In this document: positions 1 through 7,381 of the stretch, in pieces | How the letters are laid out: each line of letters opens with the position of its first letter | How positions within the stretch are numbered: position 1 is the first letter of the stretch | Position numbers and translations under genes: made by a program | DNA from: Runella sp. MFBS21 | GTDB lineage: Bacteria; Bacteroidota; Bacteroidia; Cytophagales; Spirosomataceae | Direction of reading: 5' to 3' | Assembly: GCF_029433105.1 (NCBI RefSeq) | Contig: NZ_JARNTW010000009.1 | Span: forward strand, 124,001-188,000 | DNA length: 64,000 bases | Notes under the pieces: generated by a model | Seen by the model: only the letters and a program-made list of their open reading frames with translations | Database searches by the model: none | Told to the model about the DNA's origin: nothing

Positions 1-568
1 TTAAGACCCCTGCCGTCATATACATCAAATTGTTGTATTGATATTGGGCATATACTGGTTTTGAAAGAGGCAAGTATTTGAGCCGCTGATACAGGCTTTG
101 GCGGTCGAGGTTTGCATAGAGCCAAGTCCAATCGTGGCGTGGTAGGCCTGTGCGGTGTGATACCAAGTCGCGGGCAGTGATTATTCGAGTAGCGTATTCG
201 TCATGAAGTTGAAAATCAGGTAAATAATCTTTGACAGGTTTGTTCCAATCTAATTTTCCTTCGTCTGCTAATATACCTAAAGCTGTCGCCGTAAATGATT
301 TAGTACATGAAGCAATTGGGAAGAGCGTTTGAGCCGTAACGGGGAGGTTATTTTTTAAATCTTTAAATCCATATCCTTTGGTATAAAGGATTTTGCCGTC
401 TTTGACAATCCCCACCGCTGCTCCTGGGACGCGCCATTCGATGAGCATTTGATTTACAAAATTATCGAACCCAACAAGCGGGTCAGTAGGAGGAGAGGCG
501 ACTTTTTTTTGGGCGTAACCAAAACTGATAATACAAATCAGTAAAATAGTTTGAACAAGCGGGCGCAT
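1..568 (-). CDS. serine hydrolase, beta-lactamase/class C PBP family (3' part missing)
   Basis: The gene starts at the ATG at 568 and runs off the left edge, so only about 189 N-terminal residues are visible. A signal peptide of about 19 residues ends in the type GYAQ. The SxxK nucleophile motif is seen as SCTKS near residue 89, and a YNN motif near residue 180 matches the YxN box of class C beta-lactamases and DD-peptidases. These two boxes define the serine beta-lactamase-like fold, which hydrolyses peptides, esters or beta-lactams in the periplasm. The substrate cannot be told from this fragment. The KTG box would lie beyond the edge. Confidence 0.85.
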   Translation of the reverse strand, partial: MRPLVQTILLICIISFGYAQKKVASPPTDPLVGFDNFVNQMLIEWRVPGAAVGIVKDGKILYTKGYGFKDLKNNLPVTAQTLFPIASCTKSFTATALGILADEGKLDWNKPVKDYLPDFQLHDEYATRIITARDLVSHRTGLPRHDWTWLYANLDRQSLYQRLKYLPLSKPVYAQYQYNNLMYMTAGVL

Positions 569-649
569 ACGGAGAGAGGGGGTGTTAGACCAACAAATAT
601 AGTTTTAAAGCATATAGTTTGATGTAACCTTGCTCCGAAAGTTCTTATT

Positions 650-2002
650 TTAGTGCATTATCGCTGTTTTTTTGATATTAGTAGACATTTTATCAATCAA
701 CCAATAAAAACGAATGGTAAGGAAGAGCGCCGAAAAGGTAAGGCCAGCAGATAAGGCAATCCATACTCCTTCTACATCCATTTTAAAAGTAAAAGCTAAG
801 AGATAACTCAAAGGTAAAGCAATAACCCAATAGGCCACTAATGTAATACCTGTAGGAACATTGACATCAGTTAAGCCCCTTAATGTGCCTAAGCCTGTAG
901 CTTGAATCCCGTCGGATAATTGGAAAAAGCCTGCATAAATCATCAAAGTAGAGGCAATGCTTGTGACGGCGAGGTTGTCTTTGAGATAAAGTGAAACCAA
1001 AAAATCATTGGCTGTCAAGAAAGTAATACAGCATACTCCCATAAATGCTGCCACAATCACAAATGCTGCTGTGCCTGCCTGCTTTACTTTGGAGAGGTTG
1101 TTTTGTCCCCATGCTTGGCCCACTCTGATAGCACCTGCGGCGGCAATGCCTGTAGCCATCATATAGGTGGTAGAGGCCAAATTAATGGCAATTTGGTGAG
1201 CGGCTAGTTGACTTTCGCCCAGCCATCCAATCAACACTACGGCAAGTGAAAAGGCTGCTACTTCAAAGAAAAATTGAAAACCTACTGGAATCGTAAGCTT
1301 GAAAATTCTTTTTATTAAGGGAGTAATATTTTGATTAGGAAAATGGAGGTAGATTTTGAAGTACTTACTTCTAAAAATATATCCTAAGATAACAATCGCC
1401 ATATAAAGCCGTGAAAACAGAGTGCCTAAGGCTGCCCCATTAAGCCCCATTTTAGGAAAAATCCATACTCCTTTAATTAGTACCCAATTGATGAGGGCAT
1501 TGAAAAACAACGCTGAAACGGTCACAAACATGGCTACTTTGGTATAAGAAAGCCCATCTGCTAGTTGCCGAGCGGCAACAAAAACTAACAACGGTAGAAT
1601 AGAAATACTTAGGATGTAAATAAATGGTTTAGCGAGGCGTGTCACTTCGGGAGTTTGCCCAAAAAAGTCTAAACTTAACCCCAATCCTATTCCCACTATG
1701 CCAAGCAAAATACCCAGCATTATGCCTACGTTCATGCCTGCCCTGAATAAATTCCCAATTTCTTGCGTATTGTTTTGTCCTTTGGCTTGTGAAATAAGGC
1801 TTGATACAATTCCTAATCCCCCAAACCCAATACTAGAAACCAAAAAAGTAAGCGAAGTGGCTAACCCTGACGCTCCTAGAGGAACCGCCCCTAGAAAACG
1901 CCCTACCATCAGGTTGTCGGTAACTCCCATTAAAATGACTCCAAGCTGAGCAATAATAATAGGAATACTAAGCTTGACGGTTGCTAAAATTTCGCGACGC
2001 AT
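650..2002 (-). CDS. MATE family efflux transporter
   Basis: The 450-residue protein has the length and about 12 hydrophobic helices of MATE (NorM/DinF) exporters, which expel cationic drugs and metabolites in exchange for Na+ or H+. The N-terminus (SIPIIIAQLGVILMGVTDN) is the usual first helix, and an equivalent stretch near residue 240 (LTIPVGFQFFFEVAAF) starts the second half of the two-fold repeat. It lies 81 bp upstream of the serine hydrolase on the same strand, and the two may be cotranscribed. The substrate is not predictable. Confidence 0.92.
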   Translation of the reverse strand: MRREILATVKLSIPIIIAQLGVILMGVTDNLMVGRFLGAVPLGASGLATSLTFLVSSIGFGGLGIVSSLISQAKGQNNTQEIGNLFRAGMNVGIMLGILLGIVGIGLGLSLDFFGQTPEVTRLAKPFIYILSISILPLLVFVAARQLADGLSYTKVAMFVTVSALFFNALINWVLIKGVWIFPKMGLNGAALGTLFSRLYMAIVILGYIFRSKYFKIYLHFPNQNITPLIKRIFKLTIPVGFQFFFEVAAFSLAVVLIGWLGESQLAAHQIAINLASTTYMMATGIAAAGAIRVGQAWGQNNLSKVKQAGTAAFVIVAAFMGVCCITFLTANDFLVSLYLKDNLAVTSIASTLMIYAGFFQLSDGIQATGLGTLRGLTDVNVPTGITLVAYWVIALPLSYLLAFTFKMDVEGVWIALSAGLTFSALFLTIRFYWLIDKMSTNIKKTAIMH

Positions 2003-2094
2003 GAACTACTGTTTTTGGAATGACTTACACAGGGGCAACCTAAGTTTTAGAAAAATAGTTTGACTACGGAATAATTTGTCATGGGAGGAAGCCA

Positions 2095-2132
2095 ATAAAA
2101 TAATAAAAGCGGTCAATCGACCGCTTTTATTA
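2095..2132 (-). terminator. Rho-independent terminator of grpE-dnaJ
   Basis: A perfect 14 bp inverted repeat (2101-2114 with 2119-2132, loop aatc) is followed by a T-rich stretch when read on the minus strand. It overlaps the dnaJ stop codon, so the hairpin begins at the end of the gene. Confidence 0.85.
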
Positions 2133-3281
2133 ATGGAAGAAATCTTTCATCTTCTCAAAAAAACCTTTCTCATTTTTACCCGGCTTGGGTTGAAAATTAG
2201 GTGAGTTTCGAAGTTTTTCAAGCAAGGCTCGCTCGTCGTTATTGAGTTGCTTTGGTGTCCAGATATTAATATGTATCAATTGATCGCCTCTGCCGTAGCC
2301 GTTGAGTTCTTTGATTCCTTTTCCTTTAAGTCTTAATATTTTACCACCTTGTACACCCGCTTCAATAGGCACTCGCGCTTTACCGTCGAGGGTAGGAACT
2401 TCTACACTGGTACCCAGGGCCGCATCTACAAAATTAAGATGGAGGTCATACACTAGATTGTTGCCGTCGCGTTTGAGGTTTTCGTCCTCTTCTTCTTCTA
2501 CCACAATCAGCAAGTCGCCTGCTACACCACCGCGAGGGGGCACATTGCCTTTGCCACTCATAGAGAGCTGCATGCCGTCGGCTACGCCACCGGGGATTTT
2601 GATGCTGATTACATCTTCTTCCAACACACGTCCTTCGCCTGCGCAGACTTCACAGCGCTCAGATACAATTTTACCTTCGCCATTACAAGTAGGACAGGTG
2701 CTAGTTGAGACCATTTGGCCGAGCATGGTACTTACTACTTTACGTACTTGCCCGTTACCATTACAAGTATGACAAGTTTTGAGGGAGGCTCCATTTTTAG
2801 AGCCATTTCCTCCGCAAGTGTTACAGCTTACGTATCTTTTTACTTTGATTTTCTTTTCTGCACCTTCGGCTACTTCGCGGAGGTCAAGTTTGAGTTTGAT
2901 TCTCAAATCGGTACCTCGTCTGACGCGCCTTCCACCTCCACCGCCATTGCCAAAAATATCTCCAAAAGGCGAAGAATCACCAAATATGTCGCCAAATTGA
3001 GAGAAAATATCGTTGATGTCAAATCCTTGACCACCGCCAAAACCACCATTACCACCCATGCCAGCATGGCCAAATTGGTCGTAACGTTTGCGTTTTTCGG
3101 CATCGCTCAATACGCCATAGGCTTCGGCTGCTTCTTTAAATTTTTCTTCAGCCGAAGGGTCATCAGGGTTTTTGTCGGGGTGATATTTGATGGCTAGCTT
3201 ACGATAAGCTTTCTTTATCTCATCGTCCGATGCTGATTTGCCGACGCCAAGGACTTCATAATAATCTCTTTTCTGTGCCAT
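2130..3281 (-). CDS. dnaJ: molecular chaperone DnaJ
   Basis: This is a full-length type I Hsp40 of 383 residues. The J domain (residues 1-70) carries the HPD triad (YHPDKNP) that stimulates the DnaK ATPase. A Gly/Phe-rich linker follows (about 75-120, with GFGGGQGFD and GNGGGGG). Then come four CxxCxGxG zinc-binding repeats ([32 protein letters not shown]) and the C-terminal substrate-binding domains. It acts in the cytoplasm, delivering unfolded clients to DnaK. It lies 58 bp downstream of grpE and is very probably in the same operon; dnaK itself is not in the window. Confidence 0.98.
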   Translation of the reverse strand: MAQKRDYYEVLGVGKSASDDEIKKAYRKLAIKYHPDKNPDDPSAEEKFKEAAEAYGVLSDAEKRKRYDQFGHAGMGGNGGFGGGQGFDINDIFSQFGDIFGDSSPFGDIFGNGGGGGRRVRRGTDLRIKLKLDLREVAEGAEKKIKVKRYVSCNTCGGNGSKNGASLKTCHTCNGNGQVRKVVSTMLGQMVSTSTCPTCNGEGKIVSERCEVCAGEGRVLEEDVISIKIPGGVADGMQLSMSGKGNVPPRGGVAGDLLIVVEEEEDENLKRDGNNLVYDLHLNFVDAALGTSVEVPTLDGKARVPIEAGVQGGKILRLKGKGIKELNGYGRGDQLIHINIWTPKQLNNDERALLEKLRNSPNFQPKPGKNEKGFFEKMKDFFH

Positions 3282-3339
3282 TGTTTTGTGGGTTAATCAT
3301 CATAAATACTTTCTCAAGCATTCATAACATATCACAAAG

Positions 3340-3885
3340 TTAACTTCCTACTACGACTTTAGCGTAGCGGATTACTTTTTCATTTAAAAAATATCCTTTT
3401 TCGACTTCGTCAATTACTTTTCCTTTCAGGTCTTCACTTGGAGCTGGGAATTGGGTAATTGACTCATGCAAATCAGCATCAAATACTTCACCTTTAGAGG
3501 TCATGGGTTTGAGGCCTTTGCTTTCAAGCGTTTTTGAAAACTTATTGAAAATCAGACCCACGCCTTCTTTGAGAGGAGCGATGTCGGTAGTAGTTTCAAA
3601 TGAGGCCATAGCACGTTCGAAATCATCCACTACGGGCAAAACAGCCTTCATCAGATCTTCATTAGCACTTGAAATTAATTCTAATTTCTCTTTGGCAGTG
3701 CGGCGACGGAAGTTTTCGAAGTCGGCGTACAAACGCAAATATTTATTTTTTAACTCTGTAATTTCTGCTTCTAATTTTTCTGTAACCTTTTCTTCGCCTT
3801 CTTGGGCTATCTCAGGAGCAGCATTAGCTGCCAATTCGTCTTCTATGGGTGTGTCTTCTTGAATGTGTTGGTTATCGGTTGTCAT
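3340..3885 (-). CDS. grpE: nucleotide exchange factor GrpE
   Basis: The 181-residue protein has an acidic, disordered N-terminus, then a long helix (EKLEAEITELKNKYLRLYADFENFRRR). The signature YLRLYADFENFRRRT is followed by the C-terminal beta domain (GEVFDADLHESITQFPAPSED). GrpE releases ADP from DnaK and so completes the chaperone cycle with DnaJ, encoded next. It starts at the ATG at 3885. An imperfect palindrome at 3958-3972 lies upstream and may be part of heat-shock control. Confidence 0.97.
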   Translation of the reverse strand: MTTDNQHIQEDTPIEDELAANAAPEIAQEGEEKVTEKLEAEITELKNKYLRLYADFENFRRRTAKEKLELISSANEDLMKAVLPVVDDFERAMASFETTTDIAPLKEGVGLIFNKFSKTLESKGLKPMTSKGEVFDADLHESITQFPAPSEDLKGKVIDEVEKGYFLNEKVIRYAKVVVGS

Positions 3886-3920
3886 GACAAATCAATTCAC
3901 AATGAAACATTTTTTCTTCT

Positions 3921-3972
3921 ACAAAGTTCGTCAATTATTTTGCCAGTACCACCACAACTGACAGATTGGCAG
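3921..3972 (-). promoter_or_regulatory. probable grpE promoter region with palindrome
   Basis: On the minus strand the sequence GAACTTTG (3928-3921) matches seven of eight positions of the Bacteroidota -7 box TAnnTTTG. About 30 bp further upstream is an imperfect palindrome, CTGACA-gat-TGGCAG (3958-3972 on the plus strand). Its place near the -33 region suggests an operator or activator site for the chaperone operon. This is inference from position and symmetry only. Confidence 0.4.
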
Positions 3973-4098
3973 AAACTCCCTTTTGAAGAAGTGGTAAAGA
4001 AGCCTTTTTGACGAAATTTTTATGAAAGAGATTGTAACTTTTTTGTGAATGTCCGTCTAATATAAATAGTGATAAATATGATTTTTAATGGTTTTTTT

Positions 4099-4239
4099 AT
4101 GATGAAAAAAAATATACCTTCCCCTCGTCGCATCTATTCCAAACCAACCCTTCTGAAAATAGGGAAAGTTGCAAATCTTACAAAAAAGACTGGCAGTCAA
4201 TTTGATATGTTGACTAGTACTAATTCTTTTACCCCCTGA
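4099..4239 (+). CDS. putative lasso-type RiPP precursor peptide
   Basis: This short ORF encodes 46 residues from the ATG at 4099; an ATG at 4102 and one at 4078 are in the same frame. Residues 13-28 fit the lasso leader pattern YxxPxLxxxG(x)5T exactly: Tyr13, Pro16, Leu18, Gly22, Thr28. In lasso peptides the conserved Thr is the penultimate leader residue, so the core would be KTGSQFDMLTSTNSFTP. Asp36 would then be core position 7, able to close a seven-residue macrolactam ring. A Lys at core position 1 is unusual, so the cleavage site is uncertain. A cyclase homologue lies 1.2 kb downstream on the same strand. No peptidase or leader-binding gene is near. The leader match is seen directly; the product is inferred. 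Confidence 0.62.
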   Translation: MMKKNIPSPRRIYSKPTLLKIGKVANLTKKTGSQFDMLTSTNSFTP

Positions 4240-4299
4240 TTTTATGGCTTATAGTTGGATCAAAACAAATGGGTTTACACTTTAATATCCTGAAAATAT

Positions 4300-5409
4300 A
4301 TGAAAAAAATATACCTTTTTGTGCTATTCTTAGGTGTCTTATTTAAAGCTGCCTCCCAAGGTGGCGGGATTTTGCAGACCTTTGATGGAGCAGCAGCATT
4401 GCCGACAGGATGGAGCACTACAGCAACGTCTAATGCCCTAGTAGAAAATGCGTCTAATAGCAATGGGTATACTATTCCTACTACAAACCCTACGGTGAGT
4501 GCTTCTGGTACCAACAACTTATCAATGAGAAACTGCGGTAGCGCGACAGTGTCGATTACCACGGTAGCTTTTGACCTAACGGGCAAGAGCAATGTCATAG
4601 TGGGATTTGGTCGGCGGCGTACAAGTACTTTCGCCCCCACAGTATCGTTTTCGGTTAGTGTAGATGGCGGGACTACTTTTAGCACGTTAAACAGTGATGT
4701 GTCATCAGCGGCCAATACTACATGGGCTTTTTTGGGGCCGATTTCGGTTCCTACTGCGGCCAATCAAGCAAGTGTGATTTTTAGGTTTGATTATGTATCT
4801 ACAAGCTCAACTTCCTGCACAGGAAGCTCGGCCAATTTTCGAATCGATGATTTTATTGTGGGTTGGAATGATGTATTTCCTGTAAAACTGACGTTTTTCA
4901 AAGCAGAAGCACGTAGCACAGGTGTAGAATTGTCATGGCAAACTTCGGAAGAAATAAGCAATCAACGTTTTGAGATTGAGCGTAGTCTTGATGCTAAATC
5001 CTTTGAAAAAATAGGCGCGATAGAAGGAAAAGGTACGATATCAATTGCCCAGAATTATTCTTTTTTGGATAGCAGTCCCCTACAAGGATTGAATTATTAT
5101 CGATTAAAACAAGTGGATTTTGATGGCAAATACAGCTACAGTGTTATCAGAGATATACGCGCCAAAGGTGAAGAGTCTAGTTTTCGAGTATATCCCAATC
5201 CTGCCACGAATGAACTGAAAATAGAGGTGCCACAGCAGGAAGAAATAAGCTATGGAGAACTTCTCGACTTGACGGGCAGGATAGTGAAGCGTTATGGAGC
5301 AGGCTCAGACAAAGTCTCTATAGGTGACATCAGGCCGGGCGTCTATATCCTGAAGATTAAAACTCAAACGGGAGCTAGGTATCAGCAACGAATCATAAAA
5401 ATAAATTAA
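4300..5409 (+). CDS. secreted protein with type IX secretion (type A) sorting domain
   Basis: The 369-residue protein begins with a signal peptide (MKKIYLFVLFLGVLFKAASQ). Residues 25-190 form a beta-rich region of the choice-of-anchor type (TFDGAAALPTGWS, FRIDDFIVGW). Next is a fibronectin-like segment (VELSWQTSEEISNQRFEIER, about 205-285). The C-terminal 75 residues are a Por secretion tail (VYPNPATNELKIEV, GVYILKI), which directs export through the type IX system and attachment to the cell surface. No catalytic motif is visible. It sits between the lasso-like peptide gene and the cyclase homologue, 22 bp before the latter, so it may be cotranscribed with it; its role there is unknown. Confidence 0.8.
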   Translation: MKKIYLFVLFLGVLFKAASQGGGILQTFDGAAALPTGWSTTATSNALVENASNSNGYTIPTTNPTVSASGTNNLSMRNCGSATVSITTVAFDLTGKSNVIVGFGRRRTSTFAPTVSFSVSVDGGTTFSTLNSDVSSAANTTWAFLGPISVPTAANQASVIFRFDYVSTSSTSCTGSSANFRIDDFIVGWNDVFPVKLTFFKAEARSTGVELSWQTSEEISNQRFEIERSLDAKSFEKIGAIEGKGTISIAQNYSFLDSSPLQGLNYYRLKQVDFDGKYSYSVIRDIRAKGEESSFRVYPNPATNELKIEVPQQEEISYGELLDLTGRIVKRYGAGSDKVSIGDIRPGVYILKIKTQTGARYQQRIIKIN

Positions 5410-5431
5410 TGCATATTTGCGCATTTGACTC

Positions 5432-7381
5432 ATGTCTGGAATCTGTGGTATTATTTATTTTGAGAAACAACCGCAGCCGCATGATCTCCTCAGCATGGTA
5501 CTTTCTATGAAGCATCGCGCGAAAGATGGAGTTTTTGAAAAAACAACCGAAAATGCAGCAGTCGCTTATCTAAAACTTAATGTATCTGACTTATCAAAAA
5601 TACAAACGGGACCTCTTGAAACGACAGAAGGGATACTGGTAGTGGCAGATGCTCGGCTTGATAATCGCGATACTTTGCTCAAAACCTTTTTTGAAGGAGA
5701 CCTTCAAAAATTACGTGATTCAGTCAGCAATACAGCGCTCATTTTGGCTGCTTACGAATTTTGGGGAGAAGATTTACTTTTTCATTTGATTGGCGATTTT
5801 GCCTTTGTGATTTGGGACAAATCTCGGCAAAAAATCATTTGTGGACGAGACCACGTAGCTGCGCGTCCTTTGTATTATCATTATTTGGAGGGTGAATATT
5901 TTGCGTTTGCGTCTGAAGTTAAAGCCTTATTGACGTTGCCTAACGTTCAAATCAGGCCTTCATTCGAAAAAATACACGAATATGTCTCGTGGAAAGCGCA
6001 TCGTCAACCTTATCAACCTACTTCTTTTTATGAAGGGATTAGTGCAGTACAGCCTGCGCATGTGTTGAGGGTTGAGGCTGAAAAATGTGATTCACGGCAG
6101 TGCTGGGATTTGGATTTGAAACGTTTTGAAAATTTGAGGGGTGATCAAGAATATTTTGATGTCTTTAGAGCTACTTTTTTTGAGGCTGTAAGATGCCGTA
6201 TAGACAGTTACGGGCTATTAGCCGCGCATTTGAGTGGAGGGTTAGACTCTTCTTCTATTTGTACAGTGGTAAATTTGGTGTTTGGTCAACCGCTCTTGAC
6301 GCAGTACTTCGATATCGGAGGGAATGCGGATGAAAAAGAATTTGTGGATGAAATGTTAGCAAATCACGATTATCATCATCAAAATATCCTTCCTACCATA
6401 GATTGGAACGAAGCAAGTCGGAATTTGTCTAATATACTAGGACATCCCAATTACTTCTTAGTACTACCAAGTTATATCGTTACATCATCTGAAGCCTTGG
6501 CTGCCTGTCAATGCACGCTTTTACTTACAGGACATGATGGTGATAGCGTAGTAGGATACGGACATGACTATCCTCTTTCTTTGTTGGAAACTCATCAAAA
6601 AAAAGAGTTTGTAGAGCTCATGCGAGAGTATGCCTTGGTAGCAGATTTTGGGTCACAAATCAAGGAGTGGAATGAGTGGTCTTTTCTTCAAAAGTATCGA
6701 TTCCTTGTAAAGATTTATTTCAAACAGCATATCAAGAAAAAATGGTATAAGAAGCATTACGGACTAGCAATCTTGGAAATATTGCGTTGGAGTTTTACTT
6801 TGAAATTTGTTCCATTAGATGTTAATGCGCGTATCTTAAAGAAGAAAAATAGTTTTTCGCCAAATTCTGGCCCAAAAGAAATCAACACATCGTATGGTTT
6901 TTCTGAGGTTGAAAATCAATTAGTGGGGGATATTTTGCATGAAGCAATGCTTCAAAGCATTGAAGAATTTGAGCAAATTGGGGCTTGGTATGGCTATGAA
7001 GTAGTACATCCGTTTTATGACAAACGGCTGATAGAATTATGTTTAGCTATTCCTAATCGTCTCAAGTTTGACCGGGGCTATCGAAGAGGGCCACTCAGAC
7101 ATGCCATGGAAGATTTTTTGCCCGACAAAGTGAGACTACGTACCAGTAAAGTGACAATGAATGAGTCAGTAGAGAATCAATTAAACGCAGTAAGAACGGA
7201 AGTGGTGGAATTGCTCATAAAAGCTCAAAAGGGATTGCCTTCATTTTTTGACGAAGCACAAAGTCAGACCTTAACCCCTTATTTTGAAAAGGCAATTCAA
7301 GTGTTTTCAAATCCTGAATGTACGGGACTTGCACGATTTGTGCGAGAAGTAAACCTTGCCCAATGGTTGTTGTCTATCTAA
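5432..7381 (+). CDS. asparagine synthetase-like protein, probable lasso peptide cyclase type
   Basis: The 649-residue protein has an N-terminal class II amidotransferase fold (1-210) and a C-terminal ATP-pyrophosphatase domain with the PP-loop SGGLDSS at 268-274. True glutamine-dependent asparagine synthetases start MCGI, with Cys2 as nucleophile. Here the start is MSGICGI, with Ser2, so glutaminase activity is not expected. Loss of that Cys is typical of lasso cyclases, which adenylate an Asp or Glu side chain and join it to the core N-terminus. A lasso-like precursor gene lies upstream (4099). The last 8 bp overlap the convergent LptD gene. A role in another amide-forming pathway is possible, because no B protein or peptidase gene is adjacent. 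Confidence 0.72.
   Translation: MSGICGIIYFEKQPQPHDLLSMVLSMKHRAKDGVFEKTTENAAVAYLKLNVSDLSKIQTGPLETTEGILVVADARLDNRDTLLKTFFEGDLQKLRDSVSNTALILAAYEFWGEDLLFHLIGDFAFVIWDKSRQKIICGRDHVAARPLYYHYLEGEYFAFASEVKALLTLPNVQIRPSFEKIHEYVSWKAHRQPYQPTSFYEGISAVQPAHVLRVEAEKCDSRQCWDLDLKRFENLRGDQEYFDVFRATFFEAVRCRIDSYGLLAAHLSGGLDSSSICTVVNLVFGQPLLTQYFDIGGNADEKEFVDEMLANHDYHHQNILPTIDWNEASRNLSNILGHPNYFLVLPSYIVTSSEALAACQCTLLLTGHDGDSVVGYGHDYPLSLLETHQKKEFVELMREYALVADFGSQIKEWNEWSFLQKYRFLVKIYFKQHIKKKWYKKHYGLAILEILRWSFTLKFVPLDVNARILKKKNSFSPNSGPKEINTSYGFSEVENQLVGDILHEAMLQSIEEFEQIGAWYGYEVVHPFYDKRLIELCLAIPNRLKFDRGYRRGPLRHAMEDFLPDKVRLRTSKVTMNESVENQLNAVRTEVVELLIKAQKGLPSFFDEAQSQTLTPYFEKAIQVFSNPECTGLARFVREVNLAQWLLSI

Noticed and set aside
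2715-3197. A 160-codon plus-strand ORF opposite dnaJ
   Set aside because: It mirrors the Gly-rich and zinc-finger codons of dnaJ; a shadow of the real gene. Similar long antisense frames elsewhere (such as 9462-9947, 39670-40050 and 63214-63708) were left out for the same reason.
3802-4011. Plus-strand ORF across the grpE start, ending LTDWQKLPFEEVVKKPF
   Set aside because: Most of it is antisense to grpE; the tail lies on the grpE promoter and its palindrome. No upstream start of its own.
4244-4285. A 13-codon ORF (ATG 4244) after the lasso-like peptide
   Set aside because: No leader pattern and no link to the cyclase other than position; probably chance.
5432-7381. Annotation as asparagine synthetase (glutamine-hydrolysing)
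   Set aside because: Residue 2 is Ser, not the Cys nucleophile; the nearby Cys5 is at the wrong position. The enzyme should not hydrolyse glutamine.
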